Part shown: positions 23,304 to 31,476 of the stretch, one piece after another
Position numbering within the stretch: the stretch's first letter is position 1
Layout of the letters: each line of letters begins with the position of its first letter
Assembly: GCA_945860355.1 (NCBI GenBank)
Contig: CAMARB010000013.1
Coordinates: 1-40,232, forward strand
Direction of reading: 5' to 3'
DNA: 40,232 nt
Source: Chthoniobacter flavus
GTDB lineage: Bacteria > Verrucomicrobiota > Verrucomicrobiia > Chthoniobacterales > Chthoniobacteraceae
Made by a program: the position numbers and the translations under genes
Notes under the pieces: model-generated
Database searches by the model: none
What the model was told of the DNA's origin: nothing
The model's input: the letters and a program-made list of their open reading frames with translations, nothing else

Positions 23304-24885
23304 AGTGATGCCAGTTGAGATTCGGGAAGATGTTGTCGCGCCACTCGCAGTTCTCCAGAAACGCCGCCTCAACGGCGTTCGCGCGGACCTGGTCGTAGAG
23401 CCGGGTGAACCGCAGGATGTGATCCTTTGTGCGTTTGGTGGCGTAGTTTTTCGCCGTCCCGGTTTTCATCAGAAACGCCCAGTCGCTCGATTGTGCGAGC
23501 AGGAGTTCGCGGGCCATTTGGCGCAGGGCGCGGTCGAGGAGCCCGGAGGGCGGCGTCTGGGCGTGGGCGCGGGCCATTTCCGTCATCCGGCGGGCGGCGA
23601 CGTGGAGATGGGGATAGATCCAGGAGTTGCTGTCGTCGAGCCAGACCTCCCAGTAGCCCTTGTGTCCCCAGCTGGAGGCGGACGGAACGGCGAGCTGATG
23701 GGTGTCGTGCTGGGTGAGGTATTGGGAGGGCGTTGTGAGGACAAACTCGCGCTGGTCGTACACCGCTTTGCGCAGGAAAAGGTTGATGAACTCCGGGCCT
23801 TCAAACCACCAGTGACCGAAGAGCTCGGCGTCAAACGGGCTCAGCACGATCGGCGGCACGTTCATGTGCTGGCGCAGGTTGGAGATTTGCGCCGCCCGGC
23901 TGGCCATGAAATGCCCTGCGTGATGGTCCGCCGCCCCCAGCGCCCAGTCCCGCCGGTACAGGTCTTTGTCCGGAGTCTGCCCGGTGACCCGGTGGTATTT
24001 GAGCCCGGTGAATTTGCGGCTGCCATCGGCGGGCAGAAAGTCGCGCAGGTAATCCACCGACAGCTCAAACCCGATGTCCCGGTAGAAATCGCGGTAGGCC
24101 GGGTCGCCGGGATACCCCTCCTCGGCGCTCCACACCTGGCGGCTCGAATCCCGGTCCCGGCCGAACGCGGCGGGGCCGGCCGGCGTGAAGCAGGGGGCGT
24201 AAATCGCGTATCGGGGCCTGGGGGCGCCGAACATCAGCCCGTGTGCGTCGACGACAAACCAGCGCAGGTCCGCCTGGCGCAGCACCTCGTCGAGGCTGGA
24301 CACGTAGGCGCATTCCGGCAGCCAGATGCCGCGCGGCGGGCGTCCGAACATCTCCCGGTAATGGTCGCAGGCGATGAGCACCTGGGCCCGCACGGCCTCG
24401 TGGAAGTTCTCCATCAGGGGCAGAAACCCGTGGGTCGCCGCGCAGGTGATGATCTCAATGGCGCCGCGGTTTTGGAGTTCGGCGAAAGCGCCGACCAGAT
24501 CCCGTTGCCAGCGCGTCTCGTAGGCGGTCTGAAGGTGCAGCAGCCGTTGCAGGTAAAATGAGGCGATGGATTCGAGGCGCTCCTGGCCCCGGGTGCGTTC
24601 GGTTTCCCGGCGGGCCAAATCGATGGAACGCTCCAGATACCGCCCGTAGCGCTCCTGGAGAAGCGGGTCCCGCAGCATGTGACAGAGCGGCGGGGTCAGC
24701 GACAGCGTGACCGGCGCGGCGATTTTTTCGTCGCTCAGCCCGTAGAGCACCTCCAAGAGCGGCAGGTACGTCTCGGAGATGGCTTCGTACAGCCAGTCTT
24801 CCTCCAGAAATTCGTCATATTCCGGATGCCGCACGTAGGGGAGGTGTGCGTGAAGAACCAGCGCGAGGTATCCGTGATCAGCCAT
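23296..24885 (-). CDS. GH57 family 1,4-alpha-glucan branching enzyme
   Basis: The 529-residue length fits GH57 branching enzymes (about 520-530). The N-terminal motif LALVLHAHLPYVRHPE is the family's first conserved region. The catalytic nucleophile Glu191 lies in RGIWLPECAYV, and the acid/base Asp352 in SPFDAELFGHWWFEG. The C-terminal helical domain contains SSWGHKGYWEVWLDDSNSWIYPHLH and a typical ...QSSDWAFLMKTGTAKNYATKR. The enzyme transfers segments of alpha-1,4-glucan to a C6 hydroxyl, making glycogen branch points. No glgA, glgC or glgP gene is beside it. It lies upstream of the exported FlgD-like protein with an eight-base overlap, an odd pairing of a cytosolic enzyme and a secreted protein. 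Confidence 0.94.
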   Translation of the reverse strand: MADHGYLALVLHAHLPYVRHPEYDEFLEEDWLYEAISETYLPLLEVLYGLSDEKIAAPVTLSLTPPLCHMLRDPLLQERYGRYLERSIDLARRETERTRGQERLESIASFYLQRLLHLQTAYETRWQRDLVGAFAELQNRGAIEIITCAATHGFLPLMENFHEAVRAQVLIACDHYREMFGRPPRGIWLPECAYVSSLDEVLRQADLRWFVVDAHGLMFGAPRPRYAIYAPCFTPAGPAAFGRDRDSSRQVWSAEEGYPGDPAYRDFYRDIGFELSVDYLRDFLPADGSRKFTGLKYHRVTGQTPDKDLYRRDWALGAADHHAGHFMASRAAQISNLRQHMNVPPIVLSPFDAELFGHWWFEGPEFINLFLRKAVYDQREFVLTTPSQYLTQHDTHQLAVPSASSWGHKGYWEVWLDDSNSWIYPHLHVAARRMTEMARAHAQTPPSGLLDRALRQMARELLLAQSSDWAFLMKTGTAKNYATKRTKDHILRFTRLYDQVRANAVEAAFLENCEWRDNIFPNLNWHHYV

Positions 24886-24980
24886 GCGAAACGTGCGGTG
24901 ACGCTACCAGCGCTCCCGGGGCGGACAAGCGCAACTTCGCCCGCCCGGTCCGGGCTGGACTCGCGCCCGGGCCGCTGGGG

Positions 24981-25775
24981 TCAGGGCCGGGTTTTGATTT
25001 CATCCCAGAGGGCGTCCATTTCGGGGAGCGAAAGGTTTTCCAGGACGAGCCCTTTCTCAACGGCCAGTTTCTCTAGGGATTTAAACCGGGTCGTGAATTT
25101 TTCCGTGGCGCGATGCAGGGCCACTTCGCCGTCGATTTTGAGTTTCCTCGCCAGGTTCACCACGCTGAAGAGCAGGTCGCCGATTTCCCCCTCCAGTCTT
25201 TCGGGGTCCACCCCGATCTCCGCCTCGACCTCCGCGAGTTCCTCCCGCACTTTGTCCAGCACCGGCCCGATCTCCGCCCAGTCGAACCCGGTCCGCGCCG
25301 CTTTCTTTTGGATTTTCTCCGCGCGCATCAACGCGGGCAGACCGCCGGACACGCCGTCGAGCGCCGACTCCGGGGCGTTGCCGCGCTCGGCGCGTTTGAT
25401 GTCTTCCCAGCGTTGGAGCACCTCGGCGGAGTCCTCGCAGTGATCCGCCCCGAAGACATGGGGGTGGCGGCGGACCAGCTTTTCGGCGATGCCGCCGGCG
25501 ACATTTTCGAAGGTGAACTGGCCTGATTCCTGGGCGAGTTGGGAATGGAAAACGACTTGGAGGAGCAGGTCGCCGAGTTCCTCGCAGAGGTGGGCGGGGT
25601 CTTGTTCCTCGATGGCGTGGACGACTTCGTAGGCCTCCTCCAGGAGGCCGGCCCGGAGGCTCATGTGGGTTTGCTCGCGGTCCCACGGGCAGCCGTCCGG
25701 GGCGCGCAGCCGGGCGACAATTTGGCGGAGACGATGGAGGCTTTCCGAGGAGGAAGAGGGAGGAAGGGAGGACAT
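24981..25775 (-). CDS. mazG: Nucleoside triphosphate pyrophosphohydrolase MazG
   Basis: This 264-residue protein has the tandem MazG layout (E. coli MazG is 263). The first half has CPWDREQTHMSLRAGLLEEAYEVVHAIEEQDPAHLCEELGDLLLQVVFHSQLA, with the EExxE and ExxD metal-binding acids, then ENVAGGIAEKLVRRHPHVFG. The second half has KVREELAEVEAEIGVDPERLEGEIGDLLFSVVNLARKL with the same acid pattern. It hydrolyses non-canonical or alarmone-related nucleoside triphosphates to monophosphates in the cytosol. It follows the DUF2270 gene with a 4-bp gap, so the two are probably an operon. Confidence 0.95.
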   Translation of the reverse strand: MSSLPPSSSSESLHRLRQIVARLRAPDGCPWDREQTHMSLRAGLLEEAYEVVHAIEEQDPAHLCEELGDLLLQVVFHSQLAQESGQFTFENVAGGIAEKLVRRHPHVFGADHCEDSAEVLQRWEDIKRAERGNAPESALDGVSGGLPALMRAEKIQKKAARTGFDWAEIGPVLDKVREELAEVEAEIGVDPERLEGEIGDLLFSVVNLARKLKIDGEVALHRATEKFTTRFKSLEKLAVEKGLVLENLSLPEMDALWDEIKTRP

Positions 25776-25779
25776 GGGG

Positions 25780-26496
25780 TTAGATCCGCCACAGGGAGCG
25801 GTGGGTGCCGAACTCGGAGATTTCGCCGTTGGATCGGCTGCTGATGTAAGCGGTGATGGCGATGACGGATGTGAAAGTGGCGACCAGGATGGTGGCCACC
25901 AGCCAGCTGGGGATGGAGCTGCCTACCTGGAGGGCGGCGTAGAAGGAGGCGAAATCGGTGATGGGTTTTCCGGCGTGGAGAAAGATCTTGGTGATCCAGG
26001 CGACGAGGATGACCAGGAAGATGAAGGTGTAATTGCGTTTGAGCCGGCGTCCGAAGGCCTCGAACCGGCTGATTTTGAAGGAGGGCAGCAGGAGATCCTC
26101 GCACACCAGCTTCTGCCATTCGCCCTGAAGGAGCTGGGTGTTCTGCGCGACGATGGGCACCAGGAAATGGGCCTCGATCATGCGGACCCGGGCGCGGAAC
26201 GCGTCGTAGAACCGGTACCGGCGGGCCTCAATCCAGAGCATGATCCAGACAATGGCCACGTTGAAAAAGAAGATGATGTGCGGGACGTGTTCAAATGAGA
26301 ACGCGACGGTGAAGATGGTGGTGGAGGTGGTGATGGCCCAGTTGGTGGTGATGTCGAGCCGGGCCCGCCAGGACATGATCCGGCCCAGTTCGCCCCGGTA
26401 GAAATGGGACATCGCCGTGATGTAGGAGTTGTCGAACCGGGAGATCCGGCGGGCCGTTTCGCCCGGGGGCGTGTCGGTTCGGGGCGTGTCGCTCAT
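25780..26496 (-). CDS. DUF2270 integral membrane protein
   Basis: The protein has 238 residues. The conserved N-terminal block ISRFDNSYITAMSHFYRGELGRIMSWRARLDITTNWAITTSTTIFTVAFS is diagnostic of DUF2270. Four membrane helices can be seen: two in TTIFTVAFSFEHVPHIIFFFNVAIVWIMLWIEARRYRFYDAFRARVRMIE, one in NYTFIFLVILVAWITKIFL and one in WLVATILVATFTSVIAITAY. Charged regions between them include the motif EARRYRFYDAFRARVRMIE. Molecular function is unknown. It is immediately upstream of mazG, but no functional link is known. Confidence 0.85.
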   Translation of the reverse strand: MSDTPRTDTPPGETARRISRFDNSYITAMSHFYRGELGRIMSWRARLDITTNWAITTSTTIFTVAFSFEHVPHIIFFFNVAIVWIMLWIEARRYRFYDAFRARVRMIEAHFLVPIVAQNTQLLQGEWQKLVCEDLLLPSFKISRFEAFGRRLKRNYTFIFLVILVAWITKIFLHAGKPITDFASFYAALQVGSSIPSWLVATILVATFTSVIAITAYISSRSNGEISEFGTHRSLWRI

Positions 26497-26627
26497 GGGG
26501 AACCTCTAGCAGCACTCGAGCGCGCCGCTCGATTTGTTTTTGATCCGGTGGACCGCGCCTTTCAATCCGCCGCCCGTGTGCCTCCGGCCGGGGGTGTCCT
26601 CCATGGGGCGGTGGCGGCGGGGCGGCG

Positions 26628-27509
26628 TTATTTTTTGGGCTGATCTTTTTTGAGCAGGGATTCCCGCGCTTTTTCAAGTTGCTCGCGTTCCTGGCTGGTG
26701 AGGCTCGCAAGCCCGCTCCTCGCGATTTTCTCAAGCAACGGGTCGATGGATCCGAACACGGGGTCTGGGGAAACCTGGGGTTTGGATTCGTTGGCGCGGG
26801 GATGCGACGGGTTTGTCGGGGTCGGCAAGACCTTGAAATTGCGCCGGGGCCCGAAAAGTTTCTCCTTCCAATCGCTCCATTCCATGGAGCCGCCGCCTTG
26901 GAGATACCGCACAAAGAGGAAGCCCACGGCGCCTTCGGCGGCGACGGTGGAGAGAGCCGTCCAGTTGCGCGCCGGGAGATAACCCAGGCAGGCGATGGCG
27001 AAGCAGGCGCCGGCCACGTATTTGAGGGGCACCCAGCCCATGTATTGGAGGTCGGGGTAGAGCGTGGCAAATGCCACAAAAAGCGCGATGGTGATGCCGC
27101 CCATGCCCGCGTGGGTTCCGGGAATGCCCAGCGCATGCCAAAGCCCGAGCACGACCGGGACAACGGCGAGGCAGAGGAGGTAAAATTTCAGGAACCGGGT
27201 CCGGCCCAGGTAACGTTCCACCTCCAAGCCCGCCGAGTAGAAGAAGAAGATGCCGAACAGGAAGAAGAAATCGGGGGGATTGAGGAAGGAACACGTGAGG
27301 GGTTCCCACACCCAGCCCAGGGAAAAAAAGTCGTGGGTGGAGAAGCCCAGCCCGCGCATGGAAGCCGCGGAGGCTCCCAGCACGGCGGTGACGAGCATGC
27401 CCAGCACGTAGAGCGCCGAAAGGATCGTGGTGAGGTAAATGGGCAGCCGGCCCAGAGAGCCAAGAGGCTGAAAATCGCTGGAGCTCGACGTCGTGCGCAT
27501 GCGCCCCAT
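26628..27509 (-). CDS. Rhomboid-like membrane protein without catalytic residues
   Basis: This 293-residue protein has six to seven hydrophobic segments in a rhomboid-type layout: a first helix [22 protein letters not shown], an L1-like loop with [12 protein letters not shown], then the core helices. Where active rhomboids have GxSG in TM4, this protein reads [13 protein letters not shown], with Met at the serine position. Where TM6 should have the catalytic His (AHxxG), it has [11 protein letters not shown]. It is therefore predicted to be proteolytically dead. The cytosolic C-terminus (about 225-293) ends [31 protein letters not shown], like the DUF6576 tail often fused to bacterial rhomboids. 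The role may be substrate binding or membrane protein quality control. Confidence 0.8.
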   Translation of the reverse strand: MGRMRTTSSSSDFQPLGSLGRLPIYLTTILSALYVLGMLVTAVLGASAASMRGLGFSTHDFFSLGWVWEPLTCSFLNPPDFFFLFGIFFFYSAGLEVERYLGRTRFLKFYLLCLAVVPVVLGLWHALGIPGTHAGMGGITIALFVAFATLYPDLQYMGWVPLKYVAGACFAIACLGYLPARNWTALSTVAAEGAVGFLFVRYLQGGGSMEWSDWKEKLFGPRRNFKVLPTPTNPSHPRANESKPQVSPDPVFGSIDPLLEKIARSGLASLTSQEREQLEKARESLLKKDQPKK

Positions 27510-27691
27510 CCCATAAGGCCTTTGGGCCTTGGGCGCAAACTGCCAAATTGACGGGGGCCGGATTGGCTGGCGAGGCGGGTCGTAAGGTGGAAGTGCCCGG
27601 AGGGAAAAAGCCGACTAAGGGAGAAGGCGGGCTGTTGAGGATTCGCCTTGGAAAATGCTCCCGTGCCTTGCCTTCCACGAGAGGGTTGGCG
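27510..27691. other. Divergent intergenic region before the PEPCK gene
   Basis: These 182 bp lie between the rhomboid-like gene (minus) and the PEPCK gene (plus). The plus frame is open back to 27548, but residues there do not resemble PEPCK. No clear promoter or operator was found. GAGGG at 27681-27685 is the probable ribosome-binding site of the PEPCK start at 27692. Confidence 0.4.
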
Positions 27692-29482
27692 ATGAATACG
27701 CATTCTATGGAAACCGGGACCGCCTTTGGAACTTCCTCGCCGAACAACGTCACCCTGAAAAAATGGGTGGAAAAGATCGCCGCATTGACCACGCCGGACC
27801 AGGTGTTTTGGTGCGACGGGAGCGAGGAGGAAAAGGCGCATCTTTTGGAGGGCGCCGTGGCGCAGGGGGTGTTGTTGAAGCTCAACGAAGAGAAGCTGCC
27901 CGGGTGTTACTACCACCGGTCCAATCCCAACGATGTGGCCCGGGTCGAGCAGTGCACCTACATCTGCACCCCGGCGCGGGATGAGGCGGGGCCGACCAAC
28001 CACTGGGCGCCCCCCCGGGACATGTATGAGAAGCTTTACGGGATGCTGCGGGGCGGGATGAAGGGGCGCACAATGTATGTGGTGCCTTATCTGATGGGCC
28101 CCCCTGGGTCGCCCCTCACCAAGATCGGCGTGGAGCTCACCGACTCCATCTACGTGGTGCTCAACATGCGCATCATGTCGCGCATGGGGCGCGTGGCTCT
28201 GGAGCAGCTCGGCGACGGCGACGATTTCAACCGCGGCATCCACAGCGTGCTGGATTGCAACCCCGAGCGGCGCTTCATCTGCCATTTCCCGCAGGACAAC
28301 ACGATCATCTCGGTCGGGTCGGGTTACGGCGGCAACGTGTTGCTTGGCAAGAAATGTCTGGCCTTGCGCGTGGGCAGTTATCTCGGCCGCAACCAGGGCT
28401 GGATGGCCGAGCACATGCTCATTCTCTGCGTGGAATCGCCCGCGGGGGAGAAAACCTATGTGGCCGCCGCCTTCCCCAGCGCCTGCGGAAAGACCAATTT
28501 CGCCATGCTCATTCCCCCGGACCAGTTCCCGGGCTGGAAGATCACCACCATCGGAGATGACATCGCCTGGATGAAGCCGGGCGCCGACGGCCGGCTTTAC
28601 GCCATCAACCCGGAGGCGGGATATTTCGGGGTGGCCCCCGGCACCAACTACAAGTCCAACCCGAACGCGATGCGGACCATCGCCCGGGACACGATTTACA
28701 CCAACGTGGCGCTCACTCCCGACGGCGACGTTTGGTGGGAGGGCAAGGATGAACCCGCGCCTCCGGGAACGCTGGATTGGAAGGGCCAGCTGTGGAGTCC
28801 GGAGTCGGGTGAAAAGGCGGCGCACCCCAACAGCCGGTTTACCGCCCCGATGACCAACAACCCGGTGCTGGCGCCCGAGGCGTTGGAGGCGGCCGGGGTG
28901 CCGATCAGCGCGATTATTTTCGGGGGCCGCCGCGCCACCACCATGCCTCTGGTTTTCCAGTCCTTCAACTGGGTCCATGGCGTGTATCTCGGGGCCACCA
29001 TGGGGTCCGAAACCACGGCCGCGGCGGTGGGCAGCCTCGGTCAGGTGCGCCGCGATCCGATGGCGATGCTGCCTTTCTGCGGCTACAACATGGGCGATTA
29101 CTTCAACCACTGGCTGGGGATCCGCAGGGATCTGAGCGATCCGCCCCGGATTTTCCACGTCAACTGGTTCCGGAAAGACGCAGACGACGAGTTCCTCTGG
29201 CCCGGGTTCGGAGAAAACTTCCGGATTTTGCAGTGGGTGATTGACCGTTGCCATGGCAGGGCCAAGGCGCGGGAAACGCAGATTGGCTGGATGCCGCATT
29301 ACGAGGAGTTTGACTGGACGGGCATTGATTATCCCCGGGAGAAATTCGACGAATGCATGCGCATTGACGGGAACGAATGGCGCCGGGAGCTCATCTCGCA
29401 AACCGAGCTTTTCCTCACCCTGCATGACCGGCTTCCCAAAGAACTCATCTTCCAGCGTGAACTGCTCGTGTCCCGCTTGTAG
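27692..29482 (+). CDS. pckG: GTP-dependent phosphoenolpyruvate carboxykinase
   Basis: The protein has 596 residues from ATG 27692, usual for the GTP class. Signatures are the GTP-enzyme P-loop with reactive cysteine [13 protein letters not shown], the R-loop/kinase-2 region [36 protein letters not shown], the FGGRRATT motif and [14 protein letters not shown] near the C-terminus. It interconverts oxaloacetate plus GTP with phosphoenolpyruvate, GDP and CO2 at the entry to gluconeogenesis. ATG 27692 follows GAGGG; an in-frame ATG at 27707 is an alternative. The stop is only 33 bp before dltD on the same strand, so readthrough from the PEPCK promoter into dlt is likely, though no metabolic reason is apparent. 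Confidence 0.95.
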   Translation: MNTHSMETGTAFGTSSPNNVTLKKWVEKIAALTTPDQVFWCDGSEEEKAHLLEGAVAQGVLLKLNEEKLPGCYYHRSNPNDVARVEQCTYICTPARDEAGPTNHWAPPRDMYEKLYGMLRGGMKGRTMYVVPYLMGPPGSPLTKIGVELTDSIYVVLNMRIMSRMGRVALEQLGDGDDFNRGIHSVLDCNPERRFICHFPQDNTIISVGSGYGGNVLLGKKCLALRVGSYLGRNQGWMAEHMLILCVESPAGEKTYVAAAFPSACGKTNFAMLIPPDQFPGWKITTIGDDIAWMKPGADGRLYAINPEAGYFGVAPGTNYKSNPNAMRTIARDTIYTNVALTPDGDVWWEGKDEPAPPGTLDWKGQLWSPESGEKAAHPNSRFTAPMTNNPVLAPEALEAAGVPISAIIFGGRRATTMPLVFQSFNWVHGVYLGATMGSETTAAAVGSLGQVRRDPMAMLPFCGYNMGDYFNHWLGIRRDLSDPPRIFHVNWFRKDADDEFLWPGFGENFRILQWVIDRCHGRAKARETQIGWMPHYEEFDWTGIDYPREKFDECMRIDGNEWRRELISQTELFLTLHDRLPKELIFQRELLVSRL

Positions 29483-29515
29483 CCGCCTCCGAGCGATGCC
29501 TGAAGCGGAGAACAA

Positions 29516-30796
29516 ATGAGCGATCCTTCCTTGGAGAAGCCAGCGAGCCCCGCCGTCCCCGGAAAGAAGGCGGCGGCCGGCACGGGCCGCGGGAATTTGA
29601 TCGCAGGAGGGGGGGCTCTGCTCTTGGGGGCGTTGTTGGTTTGGGCGTGCTGGATTTGGTGTGAGCGCCTCGAAAAGCGTTACATCCATGCGCTGGCCCC
29701 GGAGTTCAACGCCGAGAAACTGCAGGGGGTTGTCCTCCAGAGCCACGCGTTTGAGGAGCCTGAACTCCTCGTTTTTTACGGCAGTTCCGAGCTGGGCAAG
29801 GCCATGCCCAACAACGCCAACCAGTTTTTTGAGGATTATCCCACCGGGTTCCGGGTGTTCCCTGTTGGGAAACCCGGCACCACCTCGCTGGCGGTTCTTC
29901 AGAAAGTCGCCGGGGTGGGCGCCGGCGTGCGCGGGAAAAAACTGGCGTTCTCCATCTCGCCGTGCTGGTTTTTCAACGAGATTTTCGACCCCTCGTTTTA
30001 CGAGGGCAACTTCTCCGAAATGCAGGCCCATGAACTGGCCTTTAGCTCGGAGTTAAGTCACGCGCTCAAGCGCGATGTCGCCCGGCGCATGCTGGCGTTC
30101 CCGAAAACGCTCGAGTCGCGGCCTCTGCTCGGATTCACCCTCCGGCGCTTGGCCAAAGACCGCTGGATCGACCGCGTTTTTTACGGGTTGGTCTGGCCAC
30201 TGGGCAAACTCCAGAGCGGTGTGGCAACAATGCAGGATCACGTCGAGGCCGCCCTCTACATCCTTGAATGGGATGAAAAACTCAACCCCGACCCTCCGCG
30301 GGGATTGCGCGCGCTCAATTGGAACGAGCTGCTTAAAAAGGCCGCCAAATTCGTCAATGCCGCAGCCGTTCAGGCCAAGCGCAACGAAATCGCGAAAAAA
30401 AAGATCCCCAGAGCCTCACGGGACGGCGTTTTTATGCAGTCCCTCGTCAAGGCTCGCGAGTGGACAGATTTTGAGCTGTTGCTGCGGACCTTTGTTGAGC
30501 TGGGGGCCAAGCCGCTGCTGCTGAGTATTCCCATCGAGGATATCCGCCTTGAGATGCACGGAATTTCGGCCTCCTCCCGTGCCGCTTACACGGGGCGTTT
30601 GCGTAAATTGGCCGCCAAATACGACATCCCCCTGGCGGAGTTCCCGGGCAGCGAAACCAGCCCGGGGTTCACGGTGGATTTCATGGATCACCTCAGTGGC
30701 GAGGGCTGGCTCTACTACAACAAGGCGCTCGATGACTTTTTTCATGGGCGTTTCCGGCCTCAGCCAGTCCCGGGGGAGGTCCCTGAGAAGCCTTGA
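29516..30796 (+). CDS. dltD: DltD, D-alanyl transfer protein
   Basis: The protein has 426 residues. A cytoplasmic N-terminal stretch is followed by one membrane anchor (NLIAGGGALLLGALLVWACWIW, about 27-48). The extracytoplasmic SGNH-like domain has the nucleophile motif LVFYGSSELGK (Ser90/Ser91), ISPCWFFNEIFDPSFYEGNFSEMQ (the FxP...F element) and the C-terminal DFMDHLSGEGWLYYNKALDDFF (Asp-x-x-His triad half and the GW block). In Gram-positives DltD accepts D-alanine from DltB and transfers it to teichoic acid. GGAG precedes the ATG by 7 bases. It is first in a dltD-C-X-A-B order, unlike the usual dltXABCD. No lipoteichoic acid genes are visible. Confidence 0.9.
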   Translation: MSDPSLEKPASPAVPGKKAAAGTGRGNLIAGGGALLLGALLVWACWIWCERLEKRYIHALAPEFNAEKLQGVVLQSHAFEEPELLVFYGSSELGKAMPNNANQFFEDYPTGFRVFPVGKPGTTSLAVLQKVAGVGAGVRGKKLAFSISPCWFFNEIFDPSFYEGNFSEMQAHELAFSSELSHALKRDVARRMLAFPKTLESRPLLGFTLRRLAKDRWIDRVFYGLVWPLGKLQSGVATMQDHVEAALYILEWDEKLNPDPPRGLRALNWNELLKKAAKFVNAAAVQAKRNEIAKKKIPRASRDGVFMQSLVKAREWTDFELLLRTFVELGAKPLLLSIPIEDIRLEMHGISASSRAAYTGRLRKLAAKYDIPLAEFPGSETSPGFTVDFMDHLSGEGWLYYNKALDDFFHGRFRPQPVPGEVPEKP

Positions 30797-31070
30797 GCGG
30801 GCCTGAAAACAAGCGCACCGGGGGGGGCTTCGCGTATTGCAGGCGGCGGCCGTTTAAGCGGTGTTTTATCCTTGTTGCCTCCCGTGCCAACAACTCTGGC
30901 TGTTTTGCCAGCCCGATGCGTCAGCGGGCTTTTCCCGCCGATAAAAAAAGCTCCAAATTTTTAGGGCTTTCGACCATTCTCTTCCCCTAGTCCCGCAAAA
31001 ATCCCCCCAAGTCCGCCTGCCCAGTTTCCTCCCCCGGAACCCTCCCATCCTCCCACCCTCCCCCATCCCT
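30797..31070. other. Long leader between dltD and dltC with two hairpins
   Basis: This 274-bp gap separates dltD from dltC, whereas the next two dlt genes touch or overlap. It contains two stem-loops, CTGGC-TGTTTT-GCCAG at about 30897 and GCGGG-CTTTT-CCCGC at about 30921, then an A-rich run. It ends in a long C/T-rich stretch to the dltC ATG with no Shine-Dalgarno sequence. It may hold a second promoter or an attenuator for dltCXAB. The stems lack a downstream T-run on the plus strand, so they are not classical terminators. Confidence 0.45.
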
Positions 31071-31328
31071 ATGAACCTCGCAGCCCCCGATACCGCTGAA
31101 CGCATCCTTGAAGTCCTCGCCCACGTCGCCGAAAGCGACGAGGTGTGTTCGAACCCTGACTTGGCCCTGTATGACCTGCAGGTGCTCGATTCTATGAAGA
31201 CCGTGGAGCTCATCGTTGCGCTCTCGGCTGAGATTGGCGTGGAAATCTCGCCGGCTGAATTTGAAAGGGAAAACTGGGCGACCCCTCGGCAATTGGTTGC
31301 TGACGTGCTTGGCCGCTTGGCCGCGTAG
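31071..31328 (+). CDS. dltC: DltC, D-alanyl carrier protein
   Basis: This 85-residue acyl-carrier-like protein has a helical fold. Phosphopantetheine would attach to Ser41 in the motif LQVLDSMKTVELIVAL (DSM-type, as in DltC rather than DSL of acyl carriers). The second half, IGVEISPAEFERENWATPRQLVADV, matches the DltC pattern with the conserved W-x-T-P. DltA loads D-alanine onto the arm and DltB takes it to the outside. Requires a phosphopantetheinyl transferase that is not in this window. The ATG follows a C-rich leader with no ribosome-binding site. dltX begins four bases after its stop. Confidence 0.93.
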   Translation: MNLAAPDTAERILEVLAHVAESDEVCSNPDLALYDLQVLDSMKTVELIVALSAEIGVEISPAEFERENWATPRQLVADVLGRLAA

Positions 31329-31332
31329 TGGG

Positions 31333-31476
31333 ATGACAGTTCCTTGGTTGGAGGCGAGGCCTCGCACGCGTTTGGCGCTCTTGGCGCTCTATTATTTCGC
31401 GATTATCGCGGGGTTGTTCGTTCTCTATGGGCGCGGCGACTTTTCCACCCCCTCGTTTGTTTACCAGGGATTCTAG
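31333..31476 (+). CDS. dltX: DltX, small membrane protein of the D-alanylation system
   Basis: This 47-residue protein reads MTVPWLEARPRTRLALL then ALYYFAIIAGLFVLYGRGD and ends FSTPSFVYQGF. It has one hydrophobic helix (about 14-33) and the invariant DltX C-terminus: hydrophobic-LYG then FxYxxF. In Firmicutes DltX is an essential part of the Dlt machine, and its last residues bind in the DltB tunnel and relay D-alanine. It lies between dltC (stop 31328) and dltA (GTG at 31476, overlapping this stop as TAGTG). The small size makes it easy to miss, but length, topology, C-terminus and position all agree. Confidence 0.9.
   Translation: MTVPWLEARPRTRLALLALYYFAIIAGLFVLYGRGDFSTPSFVYQGF

Noticed and set aside
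27188-30031. 947-codon minus-strand open frame opposite pckG and dltD
   Set aside because: It lies antisense to two clearly conserved genes and shows no domain.
30921-30948. Intrinsic terminator after dltD
   Set aside because: The GCGGG-CCCGC stem is followed by an A-run, not a T-run, on the plus strand.
31344-31475. Upstream start for DltA
   Set aside because: These codons are dltX in another frame and do not resemble DltA; GTG 31476 gives the family length.
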